Assembly: GCA_036010965.1 (NCBI GenBank)
Contig: DASCMO010000091.1
Coordinates: 1-11,316 of the forward strand
Direction of reading: 5' to 3'
From: GCA-2686265 sp036010965
Lineage (GTDB): Bacteria > Planctomycetota > UBA1135 > GCA-002686595
Length of the DNA stretch: 11,316 nt
Below the pieces are notes generated by a model, which was not told where the DNA came from, ran no database searches, and saw only the letters and a list, made by a program, of their open reading frames with translations. A program made the position numbers and the translations under genes. Shown one piece after another: positions 1 through 7,587 of the stretch; within the stretch, counting starts at the first letter, position 1; the number at the start of each line of letters is the position of its first letter.

Positions 1-1475
1 ACGCTGCGCGCGAGGTCCGTGAGGGCGTCGGCGTGGGCCATGCCGAAGGCCGAGACGCAGCCGGGCAGGCGCGGGACGAGGGCGCCGGGGAGGTCGAGGC
101 CCTCGGCCAGGGCCGCGGCGTGCAGGCCGCCCGCGCCGCCGAAGGCCACCAGGGGCAGGCCGCGCGGGTCGTGGCCGCGCTGCATGGTCATCACGCCCAC
201 GGCGCGTCGCATGGCCGAGCGCGCCACGTCGAGCACGGCCGCGGCCGCCGCCGTGGGGCGCGTGCCGAGCCGGCGCGCCAGGCGTTCGAAGGCGCGCGTC
301 ACTGCGTCGCTATCGATGCTGACCCGGCCGCCAGCGAAGGCCCCGGACGAGAGGTGCCCCAGGAGCACATGGGCGTCGGTGACCGTCAGCTCCGTGCCCG
401 TTCCGTGACAGACCGGCCCCGGGTCGGCACCGGCGCTTTCGGGTCCCACGTGCAGGATGCCGCCGCGGTCCACCCGTACGAGGGAGCCGCCGCCGCAGCC
501 GACGGTGTGGATGTCGAGCGCGGGCAGGGCGACGGGCTGGTCGGCGACGCGCACGTCGCAGACGATGTCCTGCACCCGGCCTCGGCCGGAGTGGAAGGCG
601 ACGTCGGTGCTCGTGCCGCCCATGTCGAGGGTGACGATGTTCTCCAGGCCCGCCTGGCGCGCTGCCCGCGCGGCGCCCACGACTCCACCGGCGGGGCCCG
701 AGAGCAGCACCCGCGCTGGCTCGAGCGCGGCCTGGGAAGCGGCCAGAGTCCCGCCGCTGGATTGCAGGACCGACAGGCGTCCGCCTCCCAGGGCGCGCTC
801 GAGACCATCTAGGTAGCGGCCCATCAGGGGCATGAGTGCGGCGTTGACGGCGGCGGTCGAGAAGCGCTCGAATTCGCGGTACTCGGGCAGGATGCCCGCC
901 GAGCAGGTCACGGGCAGGCCCAGGGGCGCGAGGGCGCGCGCCACCCGCAATTCGCTCGTCGGGTCGGCGTAGGAGTGCAGCAGGCAGACGGCCACGCTCC
1001 GGGCGCCGCTTCGACCGATGGCCTCGCGCAGGCACGCCAGCTCCGTCGCCGTGGGTTCTTCGATGCATTCCAGGCCGCCGTCGAGCGCGGGCCAGGAGCG
1101 CTGGGAGACCTCAAAGCGCAGGGAGCGCGGGATCGGAGGTTCGCTCTTCCTTGGATGGAGGGCGTAGAGTTCGGGACGTGTCTGGCGGCCGATCTCGATC
1201 AGGTCGCGGAACCCTCGGTTGGTGACGAGCGCCGTGGTCGCGGTCGCACCGGTCAACAGGGCGTTGAGGGCGACGGTCGTGCCATGGACGATTTCCGTCG
1301 TCGCGTCCGCGCCGCCCAGGGCCTCGATTCCCGCCAGCACCGCCCGCGCGGGGTCGTCGGGAGTGCTGGGGAATTTCTCCGTGCGCACCTCACCGCCCTC
1401 GACTGCGACGAGGTCGGTGAAGGTGCCGCCCGTGTCGACGCCGATCGTCCGCACGGTGGTGGGGCGGGACTTCAC
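1..1475 (-). CDS. Hydantoinase A / 5-oxoprolinase family protein (ASKHA fold), partial, C-terminus beyond left edge
   Basis: Members of this family use ATP to open hydantoin or 5-oxoproline rings or to activate ketones, usually with a HyuB-type partner. About 491 residues are visible and the frame is open to the left edge. An N-terminal phosphate-binding motif IGVDTGGTFTD lies near residues 11-21. A second nucleotide-binding segment, LSGPAGGVVGA followed by LDMGGTSTDVAF, lies in the middle. The pattern RGHDPRGLPLVAFGGAGGLH, typical of the hydantoinase A domain, lies near the visible end. Family members commonly run to about 650-720 residues, so the missing part should be on the left. I chose the GTG at 1475, just after an in-frame stop at 1479-1481. 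A second in-frame GTG at 1454 sits only three codons before IGVDTGG and is possible. Neither has a convincing Shine-Dalgarno. The gene diverges from plsY across about 143 bases. The substrate cannot be told (hydantoin, 5-oxoproline or acetone-carboxylase type), and no HyuB partner is in view. Confidence 0.9.
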   Translation of the reverse strand, partial: MKSRPTTVRTIGVDTGGTFTDLVAVEGGEVRTEKFPSTPDDPARAVLAGIEALGGADATTEIVHGTTVALNALLTGATATTALVTNRGFRDLIEIGRQTRPELYALHPRKSEPPIPRSLRFEVSQRSWPALDGGLECIEEPTATELACLREAIGRSGARSVAVCLLHSYADPTSELRVARALAPLGLPVTCSAGILPEYREFERFSTAAVNAALMPLMGRYLDGLERALGGGRLSVLQSSGGTLAASQAALEPARVLLSGPAGGVVGAARAARQAGLENIVTLDMGGTSTDVAFHSGRGRVQDIVCDVRVADQPVALPALDIHTVGCGGGSLVRVDRGGILHVGPESAGADPGPVCHGTGTELTVTDAHVLLGHLSSGAFAGGRVSIDSDAVTRAFERLARRLGTRPTAAAAAVLDVARSAMRRAVGVMTMQRGHDPRGLPLVAFGGAGGLHAAALAEGLDLPGALVPRLPGCVSAFGMAHADALTDLARS

Positions 1476-1618
1476 CGCCTAGGACGCCGCGCCGGGGAGC
1501 ACGGACCTTGCCAGGAGGAGGCTCATGTCGCCATCATGCCTACACGCGCGGTGGAGGGCGCCGGGAGGATCGAGGATTCTGCTCGCGATCCGGCCCGAAC
1601 GCCCCCGCGTTCCTCCTC

Positions 1619-2287
1619 ATGCATGATCTCCCCGTACCCCTGTTCCTGTGCGCGATCCTGATCGCGAGTTACCTGGCGGGCTCGGTGCCCTTCGGCTGGG
1701 TGATGGCGCGCGTCCTGCGCGGCGTGGACATCCGGACCATCGGGAGCGGCAACATCGGCGCCACCAACGCCATGCGCTCTCTCGGCCGCCCGCTCGGGAT
1801 GGTGGCCCTGCTCGGGGATCTGGGCAAGGGCTTCGCGCCGGTCTGGTTTCTGGCGCGCGGTGAACCGGCGCTGCAGGTCGCCTGCGGCGCCGCAGCGGTC
1901 TGTGGCCACGTCTGGCCCGTGTTCCTGCGCTTTCGGGGCGGCAAGGCGGTGGCGACGGGCTGCGGGGTGCTGATGGCAATCGACCTGCCTGTCGTCCTGG
2001 GAGCGGCCGCGATCTGGGGCGTCACCCTGCTCCTGACGCGCTTTGTGGGTCTGGCGTCGGTGGCCATGAGCATCGCCTTTCCCTGCATCGCCGCCGCCCG
2101 CGGCCAGGCCTGGGAGGTCGTGGCGGGGGCCGGAGCCCTCGCGCTCTTGATCGTCGGGCGCCACCGGTCGAACATGGCGCGCATACTGGCCGGGACGGAG
2201 CCGCGCGTGGGGCTCTTTGGAGGCTCACGGGAGGTCGGCGAGGAGGAGATCGGATCGGGAGATGAGGGCGCGGGAGACGATGAGTGA
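1619..2287 (+). CDS. plsY: Glycerol-3-phosphate acyltransferase PlsY (acyl-phosphate dependent)
   Basis: PlsY is an inner-membrane enzyme that moves an acyl group from acyl-phosphate to glycerol-3-phosphate, giving lysophosphatidic acid, the first step of phospholipid synthesis. The 222-residue product shows the three family signatures: SGNIGATN at residues 43-50 after the helix with GSVPFGWV, GHVWPVFLRFRGGKAVAT at 97-114, and RHRSNMARILAGTEPR at 181-196. Several hydrophobic helices lie between them. The length is close to the usual 200-215 plus an acidic tail (about 201-222) rich in Glu, Asp and Gly. I start at the ATG at 1619 because the frame upstream encodes an Arg/Gly-rich stretch unlike a membrane protein and the first helix follows directly. 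No good Shine-Dalgarno is seen. The last 8 bases overlap gpsA, so the acidic tail may partly result from that overlap. The pairing with gpsA supports the assignment. Confidence 0.95.
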   Translation: MHDLPVPLFLCAILIASYLAGSVPFGWVMARVLRGVDIRTIGSGNIGATNAMRSLGRPLGMVALLGDLGKGFAPVWFLARGEPALQVACGAAAVCGHVWPVFLRFRGGKAVATGCGVLMAIDLPVVLGAAAIWGVTLLLTRFVGLASVAMSIAFPCIAAARGQAWEVVAGAGALALLIVGRHRSNMARILAGTEPRVGLFGGSREVGEEEIGSGDEGAGDDE

Positions 2288-3323
2288 ACAGACGAAGGGC
2301 GGCGTGAGTCGGGCGCTGGTGATCGGAGACGGGAGCTGGGGTACGACCCTCGCTCGGGAGCTCTGCGGCAACGGGATCGCGACCACGCTCTGGAGTGCGT
2401 TCCCCGAGCAGACCGAGCGCTTGCGGGAGGCACGTGAGAACGAGGCCTTCCTGCCCGGCGTGTCCCTGCCGGAGGCGATGAGCTTCTCGGCCGATCCCCA
2501 CTCTGCCGCCCAGGGAGCGGACGTGGTCGTGAGCGTCGTGCCGACCCAGTACCTGCGTGGTGTCGCCGAGCGCTTCGAGGATGCGTTGCCTGGAGATCTG
2601 CCCCTGGTGAGCGCGACCAAGGGCCTGGAGGTCGAGACCTTCCAGACCCCGAGCCAGATCCTGGCCGAGGTCCTCGGAGGGCGTCCGCTGTGTGTCTTGA
2701 CCGGTCCGAGTCACGCTGAGGAGGTCGCGCGCGGCCTGCCCGCCTCGCTGGTCGCCGCCAGCGCCGACGCGGCCCTGGCGGAGCGCGTCCAGGGTGCTTT
2801 CAGTTCCGAGACCCTGCGCGTCTACACGACCGACGACATGCTCGGTGCCGAGCTGGCGGCGGCGCTAAAGAACGTGATCGCCCTGGCGGCGGGGATCGCC
2901 GACGGTCTGGGTCTGGGGGACAACGCCAAGGCGGCGCTCTTGACCCGCGGCATGGTGGAGATGGCCCGGCTGGGCAAGTTCCTGGGCGCCCGGCCCCAGA
3001 CCTTCTTTGGCCTGGCGGGCTTCGGTGATCTGGTGACGACCTGCTATTCCTCGCATTCGCGCAACCGCTCGGTGGGGGAGGCCGTGGGGCGCGGTGAGCG
3101 ACTGGAGGAGATCTTGCAGTCCATGCAGATGGTGGCGGAGGGGGTCTGGACCACCAAGGCGCTCTTCGGGCCGGAGGCGGAGTTGCGGGCGGTGTCCATG
3201 CCCATCGCCGAGCAGGTGCACGCGATCCTCTTCGAAGGCAAGGAGCCGCGGGATGGGCTCCTCGCCCTCATGCGTCGCGAGCCGACTGGCGAGATGAGCG
3301 GGCTGGAGGAACCGGTTTCATGA
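2280..3323 (+). CDS. gpsA: Glycerol-3-phosphate dehydrogenase [NAD(P)+] GpsA
   Basis: GpsA reduces dihydroxyacetone phosphate to sn-glycerol-3-phosphate in the cytoplasm, which supplies the PlsY substrate. The 347-residue product has the NAD(P)-binding glycine motif GDGSWGTTLA (16-25), SATKGLE (111-117) with the conserved Lys114, LTGPSHAEEVARGLP (140-154), the helix LKNVIALAAGIADGLGLGDN (196-215) with probable catalytic Lys197, and FGLAGFGDLVTTCYS followed by SRNR (243-263), whose Arg-Asn pair contacts the substrate in known structures. The length is normal for the family (about 330-350). The ATG at 2280 overlaps the plsY stop. An in-frame ATG at 2262 would add six residues, and purine-rich tracts (GAGGAGGAG, GGGAG) precede both. 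The Rossmann strand begins about 11 residues after 2280, so I prefer 2280. The stop overlaps the next ATG (ATGA), which suggests translational coupling. Confidence 0.96.
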   Translation: MSEQTKGGVSRALVIGDGSWGTTLARELCGNGIATTLWSAFPEQTERLREARENEAFLPGVSLPEAMSFSADPHSAAQGADVVVSVVPTQYLRGVAERFEDALPGDLPLVSATKGLEVETFQTPSQILAEVLGGRPLCVLTGPSHAEEVARGLPASLVAASADAALAERVQGAFSSETLRVYTTDDMLGAELAAALKNVIALAAGIADGLGLGDNAKAALLTRGMVEMARLGKFLGARPQTFFGLAGFGDLVTTCYSSHSRNRSVGEAVGRGERLEEILQSMQMVAEGVWTTKALFGPEAELRAVSMPIAEQVHAILFEGKEPRDGLLALMRREPTGEMSGLEEPVS

Positions 3324-3709
3324 CCACGACCGCGGGCTTCGTCTTCTTCCTGCTCCTGACCGTCGCCCTGCTCGCCTTGGCGGTCGTGACCGGGCTGCGG
3401 GCCCTGCGGCGCGTTCACATCCCGGTCGTCATCGCCGCCGTCATCTCCATGGGGCTGACGATCTACTACGCCGAGCGCCTGGGCGAGAGCTTTGATGTCG
3501 AGTCCGCGGGATGGATCACACCGGTGCATCTGTGGATCGCCAAGATCACCACGGTCGCCTACCTGCTTCCGATCGTGAGCGGCGTGCGGACCCTGCGCAG
3601 GGCGGAGCGTCGTCCCTTGCATCGCAAGCTGGCCTTCCTCGTCCTGGGCATGACGGCCCTGACGGCGGTGACGGGCATCGCGATGGTCTGGATGTCGGAT
3701 CCGATCTAG
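3320..3709 (+). CDS. Small four-helix membrane protein of unknown function, third gene of the plsY-gpsA cluster
   Basis: The 129-residue product begins in an ATGA overlap with the gpsA stop, so it is very probably co-translated. Four hydrophobic segments are visible at about residues 5-27, 34-50, 68-88 and 104-124, with positively charged loops (LRALRRVH near 27-33, RTLRRAERRPLHRK at 90-103). Three histidines sit at helix ends: His33, His70 (in TPVHLW) and His101. Such a pattern recalls small heme-b or DUF420-like membrane proteins, but I do not recognise the family and the resemblance is weak. The charge pattern suggests the loops after helices 1 and 3 face the cytoplasm. Its position suggests a link to membrane or lipid biology, which is inference from context only. 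It ends tail-to-tail with the next gene, the two stop codons sharing CTAG. Confidence 0.8.
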   Translation: MTTTAGFVFFLLLTVALLALAVVTGLRALRRVHIPVVIAAVISMGLTIYYAERLGESFDVESAGWITPVHLWIAKITTVAYLLPIVSGVRTLRRAERRPLHRKLAFLVLGMTALTAVTGIAMVWMSDPI

Positions 3710-4041
3710 TCCAGCGCTCCGCTCGGTACGTCGGGCCACACCAGGGGCAGGAGCAGCAGGCTGGCGTTGGCCATCAGCGGAACGCAGGAGATCAGGATCC
3801 AGGCGCGGTGGGCGCGCAGGGTGAAGAAGGTCAGGGTCAGGCCCGCGACGGCGAAGGTGCTGGAGAACACCTGGGTGACCAGGGGCGCGGGCGCGGCGGC
3901 GGGGCACCAGCGCAGGAGGGCGGCGGCCACCCACCACGAGCTCCAGCCCAGAGTGGCCATGGTCATCGCCATCATCCAGGTCCGGTGTCGCCGGCGGACG
4001 GCGCGCTGCAGCCTGAAGGGGTTGCGGAGCACTCGCGGCAT
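3706..4041 (-). CDS. Small hydrophobic membrane protein, function unknown
   Basis: The leftward frame gives 111 residues from the ATG at 4041. Extending to 4077 would add 12 Ser/Gly/Arg-rich residues. The N-terminus is strongly basic (LRNPFRLQRAVRRRHR, residues 5-20). Three hydrophobic segments follow at about 24-44, 55-75 and 80-101, fitting an inner-membrane protein with a cytoplasmic N-terminus under the positive-inside rule. I do not recognise the family. Its reality rests on the clean hydrophobic pattern, the stop that meets the neighbouring gene exactly at 3706-3709, and the lack of a better frame here. The promoter would lie in 4042-4141, shared divergently with the tRNA gene. No clear Shine-Dalgarno is seen. 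An artefact of GC-rich sequence remains possible. Confidence 0.6.
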   Translation of the reverse strand: MPRVLRNPFRLQRAVRRRHRTWMMAMTMATLGWSSWWVAAALLRWCPAAAPAPLVTQVFSSTFAVAGLTLTFFTLRAHRAWILISCVPLMANASLLLLPLVWPDVPSGALD

Positions 4042-4098
4042 GGCGCTGATTCTCCGTCCGCGGCTCCCTCCCGACAAGACCCGAGCGCCCCGTCGAGA

Positions 4099-4128
4099 TT
4101 GACGCCGCCCCCCGGTCGCCGATACACT
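4099..4128 (+). promoter_or_regulatory. Sigma70-type promoter for tRNA-Pro
   Basis: TTGACG at 4099-4104 matches five of six bases of the -35 consensus. After 18 bases, TACACT at 4123-4128 matches four of six bases of the -10 consensus. Initiation would fall near 4135, a few bases ahead of the mature tRNA 5' end at 4142. The position relative to a certain RNA gene is the main support. Confidence 0.55.
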
Positions 4129-4141
4129 TCCGGGCCCGGGT

Positions 4142-4219
<78 letters not shown>

Positions 4220-4254
4220 TTTCGCTTGCTTGCAGAGCGACAGGTTACGTTCGA

Positions 4255-4327
4255 GCCGAACAATGCGAACTGGTTGCCGGAGGCGACCTCTCACGAAATG
4301 CTCACGAGTTGTGCGGCACGGTTCGGC
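4255..4327. other. attC-like recombination site (stray integron-type element)
   Basis: GCCGAAC (4255-4261) and GTTCGGC (4321-4327) are perfect complements bounding 73 bases. They match the attC R'' and R' boxes (RYYYAAC and GTTRRRY) except at one mutually compensated position each. Inside, TGCG (4264-4267) pairs with CGGCA (4314-4318) leaving one G out, and AACT (4268-4271) pairs with AGTT (4307-4310) leaving GTG out. The unpaired bases therefore lie on one side, as attC extrahelical bases do. The centre holds its own hairpin, GGTTGCC/GGCGACC at 4272-4288. The size lies within the known attC range. From memory, elements starting GCCGAACAATGCG occur repeatedly in planctomycete genomes, which I could not check. 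No second site, cassette gene or IntI is visible, so this is either an isolated remnant or another kind of folded repeat. Confidence 0.5.
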
Positions 4328-4434
4328 ATCCAATTGCCATCCCACCGTTTCTCGTTGCTCCCCTAGCTCAAGCGCGCGGCACGAGTTGGCGCGCAGTGGC
4401 ACGGAAATGGCGATGCGGCGACGTGCTTTGTGGA

Positions 4435-4454
4435 GTTGCAGAGGTCGCAGGTTC
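4435..4454 (+). repeat. Partial copy of tRNA-Pro 3' half (candidate attachment-site remnant)
   Basis: Nineteen of 20 bases match tRNA-Pro positions 4180-4199, from the end of the anticodon loop into the T loop, in the same orientation and 255 bases away. The only mismatch is C4448 for G4193. Similarity fades on both sides and no acceptor or D arm can be found, so this is not a second tRNA gene. Sequence from this part of a tRNA is a usual crossover region for tyrosine integrases, so it reads as the scar of an integration. It ends 26 bases from the stop of the efflux pump gene, at the point where base composition changes. Confidence 0.6.
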
Positions 4455-4479
4455 GGCCTCCTCCCAGCCTGGACCCATG

Positions 4480-7400
4480 CTACGTCCTCACATCTGCTGT
4501 CAGATGGGCAGACCTTCGGCGTCCAAACAGGGCGTAGAGAGCCGGAAGGACCATCAAGGTAAGTAGGTTGTCGGCTATCACTCCGCCGATGACAACGGTT
4601 GCGAGTGGGCGTTGCACCTCGGCGCCAACCCCCGTGTTGAGAGCCATCGGCACGAACCCGAGCGCTGCGACCATGGCCGTCATCAAGATTGGCCGCAGGC
4701 GAATCAGTCGCGTTTCCTCGACAGCTTCTTCGAGTGGTAGACCTTCCTCGTCAATCTTGCGTCGGATGGTCGACACGAGCACCAACCCGTTGAGCATGGA
4801 CACTCCTGCCACGGCCACGAAACCGACTCCGGCAGATATCGTGAATGGCATGTCTCGCAGCCAAAGCGCCACAACACCGCCGAAGGCAGCGAAGGGCGCT
4901 CCAGTCGCAATCATTGCCGCGTCGCGAACAGAACGAGTGCTCATGTAGAGCAGGAAGAGAATCGCCGCCAGCGCTACCGGCACGATAATGCCCATCCGGC
5001 GGCTGGCCCTCTGCAAGTGCTCGAACTGACCACCCAGACGAGTGAAGTATCCGGCTGGCAACTCCACATCGGCTGCGATGCGCTCTTGCGCCTCTGCAAC
5101 GAAGCTGCCCAAGTCGCGCCCCACTACGTTGGCTTGCACGACGACGCGCCGTTTCTGCCATTCTCGTGTGATGGTCGACGGGCCCTCGACCTCTCGAAAG
5201 GTCACGAGTTCGGTAATCGGCACCCGCTGGCCCGAAGCCGTTGGCACCCGGAGCTTGCGGACTGCCATGGGGTCCCGACGGTACTTGTCATCCAGCCGCA
5301 CGATGAGGTCGAATCTTCGCTGCTCCTCGCGGATTTCGCCCACTTTTATCTCTCCGACCGCTTCGACAAGGCTCAGCACGTGCGCGGCAGATATTCCGTG
5401 ACGTGATAGTGCGTCGCGGTCGACTTCGATTTCGAGTATAGGCTGACCCGTGACTTGCTCTGCAGCGATATCCACCGCTCCCGGAATCCCCTCGAGGACT
5501 TCCTGCACTTCCAGCGCCTTGCCTTTCAGCACTTCGAGGTCGTCCCCGAACACCTTGACGCCGAGGTCCGCGCGGATGCCTGCCGTCATCTCGTTCACTC
5601 GCATCTCAATTGGCTGAGTGAAGATGGCCCTCATCCCCGGCATTGCACGGAGCGCGGCCTGCATCTGGGAGGTTAGCTCAGCTTGGGTGCTCGCCTGGGT
5701 CCATTGTTCGCGCGGGTTTAGAGTTACGAATAGGTCAGTGACCTCGAGCCCCATGGGGTCGGTCGCCACCTGGGCCGTACCCGTACGGCTCCATAGGTCG
5801 CGCACTTCGTTTGGGAACTCGTCTTTCAACAGCTCCTCGAGCTGCTGCCCGTATCGAAGGGACTCGTCGAGTGATACGCCTGATAGCCGCACGGTGTTGA
5901 TTACCAGCGCCTCTTCGTAGAGGCGCGGAATGAAAGTCGTTCCGAGTTGGGAGGCGATGATGCCCCCCAAGACCAGAATGCCTGCGCCGAAGAGCACGAC
6001 CGTACGAGGAAACTGAAGTGCACACCGCACGACTGGGCGGTAGACCCACTGCGCGGCTCGAACCAGGAAGTTCTCACGCTTATGGGCCTTCAGATTCTTG
6101 AGCCCTAAGCTGGCCAGCACCGGTATCAGTGTCAGAGAGAAGAGCAGGGAGCCGGATAGAGCGAAAATAACTGTCAGCGCCATAGGCCTAAACAGCCGCC
6201 CCTCGACTCCTTCGAGAAGCATGATTGGCAGGTAGACGATGAGGATAATCAGTTCGCCGAACATCGTCGGCTTGCGCACCTCAAGCGTTGCGTCTCGCAC
6301 GATGTCGAGCTCGGAGCGTGTGCCTCCTTCTCGTGTCAGGCGGCGAACGCAGTTCTCGACGATGATGACTGAGCTATCGACGACCAGGCCGAAGTCGATT
6401 GCGCCGAGGCTCAAGAGACTGGCCGAGATACCGAAGCGCAGCATCGCGCTAAAGGAAAACAGCATCGCGAGCGGGATTGCTGAGGCAACGATGAGGCCAG
6501 CGCGGAGGTTGCCGAGGAACACAAAGAGCACGGCGATGACAAGCAGCGCACCCTCGAGCAGGTTATTGCGAACAGTCCCTATGACGCGGTCCACGAGCTC
6601 GGTGCGGTCGTAGAGCACCTCCACGCGCACGTGCTCTGGAAGGCTCTTGCTCGCCTCCTCCAGGCGCTCCCGCAAGCGGGTCGTTACCTCATGGCTGTTC
6701 TCACCCATGAGCATGAACCCGAGGCCCAGCACGGTTTCTCCCCTGCCGTTCGCAGTTACGCCTCCACGCCGAATCTGATGGCCCTCGCGCACTTGTGCAA
6801 CGTCACGAATGCGAACCGGAATGCCCTCATGTTCGGCAACTACGATTCCCTCGAGCTCAGGAATGCTCCTTGCGAGACCGATGCCGTGCACCAGGTGCAT
6901 CTCGCCAGCGGCCGCGATGACACCGCCCCCGACATTCTCGTTGTTGTCTCTAAGCGCTCGGATGACATCGTCGAGGGTTAGCTCGTGTTCGAGCAGTTGT
7001 AGGGGTTCGACCACGACGTGGTACTGCCGCTTCCGGCCGCCCCAAGTATTGACTTCGGCAACACCTGGGACTGTCAGAAGTTGAGGGCGCAGCACCCAGT
7101 CGTGCAAGGTGGTCAACTCGGTAAGCGTTGCCGCCTCGCTATGGAGCGCATAGTGGAGGACTTCCCCAAGACCGGTGGCCACGGGGCCCATCTGCGGAGA
7201 AGCTAATCCTTCGGGAAGCTCGACTGTCTGGAGGCGTTCGCCGATGAGTTGCCGAGCGAAGTAGACGTCAACGCTGTCTTCGAAGAGTGCAACGACTTGT
7301 GAGAGACCGAACTTCGAGGTGGAGCGCACCTCGACGAGGCCCGGGAGACCGCCAATCGCCTGTTCGACTGGGAACGTAATCTGTTGTTCGATTTCGACCG

Positions 7401-7572
7401 GACTCAGTGATGGCGCATCGGTGTTGACCTGCACTTGTACGGGAGTCGTGTCCGGAAACGCGTCGATAGGCAGGCGCGCAAGCGCCAGTAGCCCCACAGC
7501 TACCAGGAACGCTGATAGGACAATGACGAGGAGCCGATTCCGAAGTGACCAGCCAACGATTGCGTCAAACAT
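4480..7572 (-). CDS. czcA: Heavy-metal efflux RND pump, CzcA type (HME-RND)
   Basis: This inner-membrane proton-driven pump, 1030 residues (family about 1030-1070), takes metal ions from the periplasm or cytoplasm and passes them to the outer-membrane channel through the adaptor. The first helix is at 13-33, followed by the porter segment LPIDAFPDTTPVQVQV (34-49). Helix 4 carries IDFGLVVDSSVIIVEN (392-407), with Asp393, Asp399 and Glu406 corresponding to the proton-relay triad of CzcA (D402, D408, E415). This pattern marks divalent-cation pumps rather than Cu/Ag CusA types. FTQPIEMRVNEMTAGIRADL in the second porter half also follows CzcA. The last helices include VAVAGVSMLNGLVL and RPILMTAMVAALGFVP. 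I use the ATG at 7572, which has GGAG eight bases upstream, rather than the GTG at 7587 abutting the adaptor stop. It is the last gene of the operon. The exact metal cannot be read from sequence. Confidence 0.95.
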   Translation of the reverse strand: MFDAIVGWSLRNRLLVIVLSAFLVAVGLLALARLPIDAFPDTTPVQVQVNTDAPSLSPVEIEQQITFPVEQAIGGLPGLVEVRSTSKFGLSQVVALFEDSVDVYFARQLIGERLQTVELPEGLASPQMGPVATGLGEVLHYALHSEAATLTELTTLHDWVLRPQLLTVPGVAEVNTWGGRKRQYHVVVEPLQLLEHELTLDDVIRALRDNNENVGGGVIAAAGEMHLVHGIGLARSIPELEGIVVAEHEGIPVRIRDVAQVREGHQIRRGGVTANGRGETVLGLGFMLMGENSHEVTTRLRERLEEASKSLPEHVRVEVLYDRTELVDRVIGTVRNNLLEGALLVIAVLFVFLGNLRAGLIVASAIPLAMLFSFSAMLRFGISASLLSLGAIDFGLVVDSSVIIVENCVRRLTREGGTRSELDIVRDATLEVRKPTMFGELIILIVYLPIMLLEGVEGRLFRPMALTVIFALSGSLLFSLTLIPVLASLGLKNLKAHKRENFLVRAAQWVYRPVVRCALQFPRTVVLFGAGILVLGGIIASQLGTTFIPRLYEEALVINTVRLSGVSLDESLRYGQQLEELLKDEFPNEVRDLWSRTGTAQVATDPMGLEVTDLFVTLNPREQWTQASTQAELTSQMQAALRAMPGMRAIFTQPIEMRVNEMTAGIRADLGVKVFGDDLEVLKGKALEVQEVLEGIPGAVDIAAEQVTGQPILEIEVDRDALSRHGISAAHVLSLVEAVGEIKVGEIREEQRRFDLIVRLDDKYRRDPMAVRKLRVPTASGQRVPITELVTFREVEGPSTITREWQKRRVVVQANVVGRDLGSFVAEAQERIAADVELPAGYFTRLGGQFEHLQRASRRMGIIVPVALAAILFLLYMSTRSVRDAAMIATGAPFAAFGGVVALWLRDMPFTISAGVGFVAVAGVSMLNGLVLVSTIRRKIDEEGLPLEEAVEETRLIRLRPILMTAMVAALGFVPMALNTGVGAEVQRPLATVVIGGVIADNLLTLMVLPALYALFGRRRSAHLTADVRT

Positions 7573-7580
7573 GCGATTAG

Positions 7581-7584
7581 CTCC
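7581..7584 (-). promoter_or_regulatory. Shine-Dalgarno that decides the pump gene start
   Basis: GGAG lies eight bases before the ATG at 7572, inside the 15-base gap after the adaptor stop. It favours that ATG over the upstream GTG at 7587, which would have to use a site inside the adaptor coding sequence. Confidence 0.65.
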
Positions 7585-7587
7585 CAC

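Noticed and set aside
33..812. Long rightward open frame of 259 codons over the left edge
   Set aside because: It lies opposite the hydantoinase A-family gene, has no family motif and a GC-driven Ala/Gly/Arg/His-rich composition. It is an antisense shadow.
4431..4470. Second, complete tRNA-Pro gene
   Set aside because: Only the anticodon-loop to T-loop part matches. No acceptor stem, D arm or anticodon stem can be built from the sequence upstream.
4480..7572. Cu/Ag pump of the CusA/SilA type
   Set aside because: The helix 4 motif has the Asp393-Asp399-Glu406 triad of divalent-cation pumps, and the second porter half reads like CzcA. I could not trace the methionine relay of CusA.
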